Assembly: GCA_002841335.1 (NCBI GenBank)
Contig: PHEY01000006.1
Span: 209,532-273,531 of the forward strand
DNA length: 64,000 bases
Reading direction: 5' to 3'
Source of the DNA: Actinobacteria bacterium HGW-Actinobacteria-2
Lineage (GTDB): Bacteria; Actinomycetota; Actinomycetes; Propionibacteriales; Propionibacteriaceae
Shown here: in pieces, positions 28,331 through 34,510 of the stretch
How positions within the stretch are numbered: position 1 is the stretch's first letter
How the letters are laid out: the number at the start of each line of letters is the position of its first letter
Position numbers and translations under genes: made by a program
Notes under the pieces: generated by a model
Database searches by the model: none
What the model saw: the letters and a program-made list of their open reading frames with translations, nothing else
Told to the model about the DNA's origin: nothing

Positions 28331-28861
28331 TCAGTTGGCCTCCGTCAGGAGTTGGAGTTGGGTGACGGGCTCAGCCTCGGTGAGGCACTCGGCCAGCCGC
28401 TTGCGAGCACGGCTGAGCCGGGCGCGGGCTGCCTGAGGTGAGCAGTGGAGCACCTGCGCCGCCTGGGTCGAATCCAGGCCGTCCCAGCCGACGAGCAGCA
28501 AGATCTCGCGATCTTCCTCGCGCAATCGGCGCAGGGCGGCCACCAGGTCGGCTCGATCGACTGCTTGGGTGGCGCAGTCAGCAGTGGCCAGCTGGCTGAT
28601 CCCAGCCATCTCGACGGCCAGTCGCTGGCGGCGTCCCCGGGAGCGCCAGTGATTGGCGAGCACTTTACGGGCCGTGCCGAGCAGCCAGGGCAGCGGCTCG
28701 GCGGGCAGCTGATCGAAGTGGCGCCACGCAGCGAGGTAGACCTCAGCGATCAGATCGTCGCAGTCGGACTCGGTGGCGTAACGCCGGACGAAGGCGTACA
28801 CCCGCCGGTTGGTCTCATGAAAGAGGCGGCGGAAGTCGTCTGGTCCTGGTGGGTGCTCCAT
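28331..28861 (-). CDS. ECF-type RNA polymerase sigma factor
   Basis: A 176-residue sigma-70-family protein with region 2 (FRRLFHETNRRVYAFVRRYA, then DDLIAEVYLAAWRHFDQLPAEPLPWLLGTARKVLANHWR) and region 4 (LREEDREILLLVGWDGLDSTQAAQVLHCSPQAARARLSRARKRL). It is followed one base later by its putative membrane partner. Target promoters are unknown. Confidence 0.88.
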   Translation of the reverse strand: MEHPPGPDDFRRLFHETNRRVYAFVRRYATESDCDDLIAEVYLAAWRHFDQLPAEPLPWLLGTARKVLANHWRSRGRRQRLAVEMAGISQLATADCATQAVDRADLVAALRRLREEDREILLLVGWDGLDSTQAAQVLHCSPQAARARLSRARKRLAECLTEAEPVTQLQLLTEAN

Positions 28862-28904
28862 GACCAGGTAGTGTCCGCAACCGGCGCGGTGTGACAGGCC
28901 CGGG

Positions 28905-29594
28905 CTAGTTTTCTTGCGCCACCTTGGCGCGGCGACGGGCGAGCAGCGCCTCGACCACCATCGGGATCACCGAGACCAACACGATGGCGATCAGGACGGC
29001 GTCGATGTTGTTGCGGATGAAGGTGATCTGGCCCAGGAAGAAGCCCAGCAGCGTAACGCCGATGGCCCACACCACCGCGCCGATGCCCGTCCAGGTGATG
29101 AAGGTGCGGAAGCTCATTCCGGCCGCGCCCGCCACCATGGTGACGAAGGTGCGCACGAACGGCACGAATCGTCCCAGCACCAGGGCCTTGGCGCCGTACC
29201 GCTCGAAGAAGTCATGGGTCTGCTGCAGGTGTTTCTGGGAGAAGATCCGGCCGATGAAGCCCTTCCGCGGCTTGAACAACCACGGCGAGATCGTCTTGCC
29301 TACCCAGTAGCCGGCGACATTGCCCAGCACCGCGGCGACCAACAGCACCAGCATCGAGACCAGCAACGTGCCGGTCTGGTCAAGGCCGGGGAAGCTGATG
29401 ATCGGCGGGGTGTGCGAGATGAACATGCCCACGGTGAACAGCAGCGAATCGCCGGGCAGCACCGGGAAGATCGCGCACTCGATGAAGATCACCAGCGCCG
29501 CTCCCCACAGGGCCCAGTTCCCGAGAGCGTTGAGCAGGTATTCCGGGTCCAGCCACGGGATGAGTTGCAAGGGCAGCAGAGTGAGCGCGTCCAT
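28905..29594 (-). CDS. DedA-family membrane protein
   Basis: A 229-residue polytopic protein with the DedA/SNARE-associated motifs: the early membrane-embedded acidic segment FIECAIFPVLPGDSLLF, GYWVGKTISPWLF, and GRFVPFVRTFVTMVAGAAGM with the conserved arginine. DedA proteins act in membrane phospholipid recycling and stress tolerance. Start ATG 29594, opposite in direction to the gene at 29620, with only 25 bases between start codons. Confidence 0.88.
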   Translation of the reverse strand: MDALTLLPLQLIPWLDPEYLLNALGNWALWGAALVIFIECAIFPVLPGDSLLFTVGMFISHTPPIISFPGLDQTGTLLVSMLVLLVAAVLGNVAGYWVGKTISPWLFKPRKGFIGRIFSQKHLQQTHDFFERYGAKALVLGRFVPFVRTFVTMVAGAAGMSFRTFITWTGIGAVVWAIGVTLLGFFLGQITFIRNNIDAVLIAIVLVSVIPMVVEALLARRRAKVAQEN

Positions 29595-29602
29595 GATTGG
29601 AA

Positions 29603-29612
29603 AGGGTACCGT
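29603..29612. promoter_or_regulatory. overlapping divergent -10 elements (AGGGTACCGT)
   Basis: TACCGT at 29607-29612 ends seven bases before ATG 29620 on the plus strand, while TACCCT, read on the minus strand from 29608 to 29603, ends eight bases before ATG 29594. The two share the central TA, so one symmetric core may drive both genes. Confidence 0.5.
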
Positions 29613-29619
29613 GAGCGCC

Positions 29620-30258
29620 ATGCCTGGGCTGAGCGAGGACGAAGTGGTGGCTGCGAGTAGCCCCGGAGTAGGCCCGCATCCGCTGCCGTGGCCGGACGAT
29701 CCTCGCCTCGACCCGGAGCTGCTCGCCGAGGGTGATCGCCGCAATGTGCCGGACGCCTACCGCTACTGGCGGCTGGAGGCCATCGTCGCTGAGCTCGACA
29801 CCCGGCGGCTGCCGCTGCAGGTGGCCATTCAGAACTGGGAGCACGACTTCAACATCGGCTCGATCGTCCGGACCGCGAACGCGTTCAACGTCGACCGGCT
29901 GCACATCATCGGACGGCGGCGCTGGAACCGGCGCGGGGCGATGGTCACCGACCGCTACTTGCACCTGGAGCATCACGCGACCACCGCGGAGTTCCTGGCG
30001 TGGCTGGCCGAACACGAGGTGACCCCGATCGGCGTGGATAACCTGCCCGGCTCCGTCCCGTTGGAGGACACCCCGTTGCCACAGCGCTGCTGCCTGATCT
30101 TCGGCTCCGAAGGCCCCGGGCTGACCGATGAACTGGTGGCCGGCTGTGAACGGCTGGTGGCGATCACCCAGTACGGCTCGACCCGCTCGCTGAACGCGGG
30201 TGCAGCGGCCGCGATCGCCATGTACCACTGGGCGCTGCAGTGGGCGCCGAAGGTCTAG
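29620..30258 (+). CDS. SpoU/TrmH-family RNA 2'-O-methyltransferase
   Basis: A 212-residue protein with the three SPOUT motifs: NIGSIVRTANAFNVDRLHII (motif 1), CLIFGSEGPGL (motif 2) and ITQYGSTRSLNAGAAAAIAM (motif 3). These enzymes form a trefoil knot and methylate ribose in tRNA or rRNA. The target cannot be told. ATG 29620 is preferred over GTG 29611 because of the leaderless -10 spacing. Confidence 0.88.
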   Translation: MPGLSEDEVVAASSPGVGPHPLPWPDDPRLDPELLAEGDRRNVPDAYRYWRLEAIVAELDTRRLPLQVAIQNWEHDFNIGSIVRTANAFNVDRLHIIGRRRWNRRGAMVTDRYLHLEHHATTAEFLAWLAEHEVTPIGVDNLPGSVPLEDTPLPQRCCLIFGSEGPGLTDELVAGCERLVAITQYGSTRSLNAGAAAAIAMYHWALQWAPKV

Positions 30259-30359
30259 CTGTACGAGTGTTGTCGGGGTGTGGATAACCCGGGCTTGGCG
30301 GTTGTGAGCGGTGTTCGCGGTGTGTCAGGCTGGCCGGAACCTACCCCGGGGAGACTTTC

Positions 30360-30935
30360 ATGGCGAAGTCGTTTGGTTTTGTGTTGTCAGCCGCATTGGC
30401 GGTCGTATTGGTCGCCGGCTGTGCGCCTGCTGATCCTGCCGGGCAGCCGACGTACTCGTGCACTCCAGAGGTCGGCGGGACGCCGTACCCGTGCTACAAG
30501 GTGCAGCGCGACGAGCTGAACAAGCTTGATGCGCTGTATGCCGAGGCTGAGGCGGTGTATCGAACGCAGGCGGCCGAGGACGAACGGATCTCGCGCGCGG
30601 GCGGAGTGGATGAGGCCACCCCGGTCATGCTCGAGACGCTGAGTGGCACCGCACTGACTCAAACCCTGGATTTCTACCGCTCACTCAAGCGGGACCGCAT
30701 CCATATGGAGGGCGGGGCGTACCAGGTTGTCTGGATCAAGCGACAGCCCGAGAAGCTCAAACCCGGTATGGCGGTTGCTATTCAGGTGTGCGTCGACCCA
30801 GGCGCTGCTCGAATAGTCCAGGCGGGTTCGCGCGACGAGTCTGTTGACCCGAATGTCAGCAACCTCCAACTGGCTACCGATCAAGGGGTGTTGAAGATCG
30901 CGCAGGCCGACGGTGATTCGGTGCGGTCATGCTGA
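30360..30935 (+). CDS. putative lipoprotein of unknown function
   Basis: A 191-residue protein with a signal ending in VLVAGC, a good lipobox. A Cys-containing stretch (SCTPEVGGTPYPC) is followed by a helical segment (DELNKLDALYAEAEAVYRTQ) and a C-terminal domain with two cysteines (QVCVDPGA and the final RSC). Shine-Dalgarno GGGGAGA lies nine bases before ATG 30360. It overlaps the next gene by seven bases, and both products are exported. I recognise no family. Confidence 0.65.
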   Translation: MAKSFGFVLSAALAVVLVAGCAPADPAGQPTYSCTPEVGGTPYPCYKVQRDELNKLDALYAEAEAVYRTQAAEDERISRAGGVDEATPVMLETLSGTALTQTLDFYRSLKRDRIHMEGGAYQVVWIKRQPEKLKPGMAVAIQVCVDPGAARIVQAGSRDESVDPNVSNLQLATDQGVLKIAQADGDSVRSC

Positions 30936-31723
30936 GGGCGCTCGGGCTGGCGCTGATCCTCGTGCTCCTGTCGACGGGAGTCGGTGCCTCTACTGTCGCG
31001 ATCGCCAATCCGACACTGCCTCAGTGCAAGAGCAGTGGGGGCGCTGGCGGCTCCGGTTCAACCGTCTTTGGAAAGAGCTTCAAGAAGTGCAATCCAGGTG
31101 GCAACGGTGGTGGATCCGGGGGTGGGAAGTCGTCCGATTCGACTCCCAAGAAGCGGTGGTGTCCGATTGTGGTGGTGCGTTTGCCGGATGGGTCGTGTCC
31201 GGGCCCGGGTCCGAATCGGTTGCCCCAGCCGGTGCCTACGTTCAGCCCGATCGTGCCGATTGAGGAGTCCGTGGTGGCGGCGTTGACGTTGCCGGAGGCG
31301 ACGCCGCGGTTCGGGCCGGATCCAAGCGTGAACGAGTGGAACATGTTGGTGGTCGGGTTCCCGATCTGGTTGTGGACTGATAGTCCGCGGCAGCAGACCA
31401 CTCACGTCCGGCGGGGTGGGTTGGAGTTCGCGATTACTGCGACGTGGCAGTCGTCGCGGTTCACGATGGGTGATGGCCAGGTCAAGACGTGTGGGGCGAT
31501 GACGGAGTATCGCCAAGGTGTGGACGAGCCGGGTCGTCCGTCGCCGACGTGCGGGTATGTGTATGAGGTGGTTTCGCCGAAGGGGCGCCCCTTCGTGGTG
31601 GTGGCGGAACAGACCTGGCGGATCGATTGGAGCAGTGATGGCGACCAGGGCAGCTTCCTGCACACCTACCAGGGCAGCCGCACGTTGGAGATCGGTGAGT
31701 TGTCGTCCCTGATCAAGGGCTGA
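30929..31723 (+). CDS. secreted protein of unknown function
   Basis: A 264-residue protein with a Sec signal peptide (MLRALGLALILVLLSTGVGA, cleavage near STVAIA), then a Gly/Ser-rich linker (about residues 36-70), a Cys- and Pro-rich segment (KRWCPIVVVRLPDGSCPGPGP) and a domain rich in aromatic residues (FPIWLWTD, TWQSSRFTMGDGQVKTCGAM). It is translationally coupled to the preceding lipoprotein. No family recognised; the pair may form a surface complex. Confidence 0.62.
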   Translation: MLRALGLALILVLLSTGVGASTVAIANPTLPQCKSSGGAGGSGSTVFGKSFKKCNPGGNGGGSGGGKSSDSTPKKRWCPIVVVRLPDGSCPGPGPNRLPQPVPTFSPIVPIEESVVAALTLPEATPRFGPDPSVNEWNMLVVGFPIWLWTDSPRQQTTHVRRGGLEFAITATWQSSRFTMGDGQVKTCGAMTEYRQGVDEPGRPSPTCGYVYEVVSPKGRPFVVVAEQTWRIDWSSDGDQGSFLHTYQGSRTLEIGELSSLIKG

Positions 31724-31733
31724 GCGCGTCGCC

Positions 31734-31739
31734 TAGGAT
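31734..31739 (+). promoter_or_regulatory. leaderless -10 element TAGGAT
   Basis: TAGGAT ends seven bases before GTG 31747 and no Shine-Dalgarno sequence is present. Confidence 0.5.
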
Positions 31740-31746
31740 TGGGGCC

Positions 31747-32259
31747 GTGGGCGACGAATACGGCATCTACTACCGGCCTGAAGTGGCGGCCGGACGGGTG
31801 AGTTCGGCGCGCTACAACCTGTTCTGGCGGCTGGGTTCGCTGGTGGTGTCGGCGCTGATCATCGGCCTGGCGTGGCTGATCTGGCCTGGCCAGGTCGGAA
31901 CGGCCGCACCGTGGTTTCTGATCACCAGCATTGCGATCGGACTGGTCACCTCGATCATCGCCGCGATCACCTGGATCCGGGCCGCCAGTGACGCCAAGCT
32001 CGCTACCGGATTGGCGATCGGGCTGAACCGCGAGGGCGTCCTGATCGGGCAGCGCTGGATCACCTGGCCCGAGGTCGGCTCGATGGTGGTCAAGCCCGGA
32101 TCGCTCGGTGCGTCCAATGCCTTGGTCGCCACGATGCGCGACAACTCGACGCTCACGGTCCCGCTGGAACTGACCGACGCGATGCCGGCCTCGGTGGATT
32201 CGGTGGTGAGGGTACTCTCCGGCGGACGCAGCTGGGTTGATCTGTCCGCTTTGGACTGA
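31747..32259 (+). CDS. small membrane protein with PH-like domain
   Basis: A 170-residue protein with two transmembrane helices (LGSLVVSALIIGLAWLIW and WFLITSIAIGLVTSIIAAIT) followed by a beta-rich domain (GLNREGVLIGQRWITWPEVGSMVVKP) resembling bacterial PH-like (bPH) domains. Leaderless GTG start. Function unknown. Confidence 0.6.
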   Translation: MGDEYGIYYRPEVAAGRVSSARYNLFWRLGSLVVSALIIGLAWLIWPGQVGTAAPWFLITSIAIGLVTSIIAAITWIRAASDAKLATGLAIGLNREGVLIGQRWITWPEVGSMVVKPGSLGASNALVATMRDNSTLTVPLELTDAMPASVDSVVRVLSGGRSWVDLSALD

Positions 32260-32280
32260 ACCTGCGCGGCTCGAGATCAT

Positions 32281-32286
32281 TTGACA
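32281..32286 (+). promoter_or_regulatory. TTGACA, possible -35 element for fba
   Basis: A consensus -35 hexamer 68 bases before fba. No TAnnnT is found at the usual 16-18 base distance, so the promoter is only tentative. Confidence 0.25.
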
Positions 32287-32353
32287 GACTAGAGGGGTAC
32301 CGCTTGGCGGCCGCACCGTCGCGGGCACTGTCTGATGAGAGAGAGCCAATCGA

Positions 32354-33376
<1,023 letters not shown>

Positions 33377-33387
33377 TTCAGTTTCTC

Positions 33388-33417
33388 GGTGGCCCGGAGC
33401 TTCGGCTCCGGGCCACC
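33388..33417. terminator. strong hairpin terminator after fba
   Basis: A perfect 13-bp stem GGTGGCCCGGAGC / GCTCCGGGCCACC around a TTCG tetraloop, beginning 11 bases after the fba stop, followed by a mildly T-rich GTTGCGTTGT. Confidence 0.88.
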
Positions 33418-33448
33418 GTTGCGTTGTGGCTCGCAGCCGGACGTGGCT

Positions 33449-33525
33449 GACGTGATTTGCGCGCTCGATGGGGTCTGAATCGTTCCAAATGGCTTAGCTA
33501 GTGCAACTGGCGCGCAAATCACGTC
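33449..33525. repeat. 77-bp inverted-repeat element A at the 3' side of the DUF559 gene
   Basis: Perfect 16-base arms, GACGTGATTTGCGCGC (33449-33464) and its complement (33510-33525), separated by 45 bases. The right arm contains the stop codon of the DUF559 gene. A related element lies on the other side of that gene. Confidence 0.8.
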
Positions 33526-34358
33526 GCGCGTAGCGCGGCGAAGACCGTCGCCACGATGTAGTCCGAGCGGTCGAGGTGTTCCCAGCCGAAGCGGATCACC
33601 CGGAAGCCCGCCGCTTCGAGGAGGTTCTGTCGCTCGCGGTCCGCGATAAAGCGCTGCTCATGGATGCTGCGCCCGTCGAACTCGATTACGAGTCTGACGT
33701 GGAGGAACCGCACGTCGGGGATCACGATGATCCCGGCGCAGCGAAGGGGCTGGTTCGCTACCCAGCCGTGAATGCCCGCGTGGCTGAGGATCTTGTGTAG
33801 CTGCAGCTCACCGAACGACCAGGGTGAACGCATCGCGTCGTGGACGACGGCCCGCCTGGCCGGTTGGTCTGGGGTTCCCGCCAGCGATCTGAGGATGGCC
33901 GGCAGGTCCTCGGTTCGCACCAGACCCTGCCGCAGCGCCTCACACAGCGCACGTCCCTCGTCGATGCCAGCCAGTTCAACGGCGGCATAGCCGGGAGTTG
34001 TGAACCGGGTTCCGGCGACAACGGTTACGAACTCGGGTGGAATCAGGCGTCTCGTGACCTGCACCGCCCCTCGCGACCGCAGCGTTGGATGCGCCCGACG
34101 GATGACCGTCGATTGGAGCTGGGGTAGCCACACCGATGCCGCCGACTCGCGATGAATGACGCCCTGAGGTGCACTCCAGGCGGATGCCGCTCGCAGGCAG
34201 GTCGCCTGAGAAGTCGGAGGTGGAACAAACACCCCGGGGAGGGGGCTGATGAGTTCCCCTGCGCGGCGTGCCCGGATGAGTGCGCTCTCCAGTTGCGGGT
34301 GATCACGTTGGCGGACGACGCCTTCGGTGATGAGTAGATGCTGCAGAACTGGGTGCAT
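33519..34358 (-). CDS. DUF559/Vsr-like nuclease-fold protein with AbiEi-like N-terminus
   Basis: A 279-residue protein. The N-terminal region (HLLITEGVVRQRDHPQLESALIRARRAGELISPLPGVFVP) looks like the winged-helix domain of AbiEi-type antitoxin/regulators. The C-terminal 100 residues fit DUF559, a PD-(D/E)xK Vsr-like endonuclease fold: SFGELQLHKIL, IPDVRFLHVRLVIEFDGRSIHE (PD and E-x-D residues), and GFRVIRFGWEHL. No partner toxin gene is adjacent. It is bracketed by two related inverted-repeat elements, and its stop codon is part of one arm. Such genes are common, scattered and often multi-copy in actinobacteria; activity is unproven. Confidence 0.72.
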   Translation of the reverse strand: MHPVLQHLLITEGVVRQRDHPQLESALIRARRAGELISPLPGVFVPPPTSQATCLRAASAWSAPQGVIHRESAASVWLPQLQSTVIRRAHPTLRSRGAVQVTRRLIPPEFVTVVAGTRFTTPGYAAVELAGIDEGRALCEALRQGLVRTEDLPAILRSLAGTPDQPARRAVVHDAMRSPWSFGELQLHKILSHAGIHGWVANQPLRCAGIIVIPDVRFLHVRLVIEFDGRSIHEQRFIADRERQNLLEAAGFRVIRFGWEHLDRSDYIVATVFAALRAT

Positions 34359-34414
34359 ACCGGCACCTTTGGGAAGGCGCGGGAGGTTTGGTCAGAATCC
34401 ACAGCTTCAGGCGT

Positions 34415-34490
34415 GACGTGATTTGCGCTGTGGACTCGGATTGCAAGGATCAAGCCAGCAAATCCGCGAATCGGAAGTGCAAATCGCGTC
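34415..34490. repeat. 76-bp inverted-repeat element B at the 5' side of the DUF559 gene
   Basis: Left arm GACGTGATTTGCGC (34415-34428) is identical to the start of the element A arm; the right arm GCAAATCGCGTC (34479-34490) is its complement with one mismatch over 12 bases. An inner pair CGGATTGC / GCAAATCCG forms a nested hairpin. Size and outer ends match element A, but the interior sequence differs. Confidence 0.75.
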
Positions 34491-34510
34491 GGCAGGCGTG
34501 AGGCCGTGGC

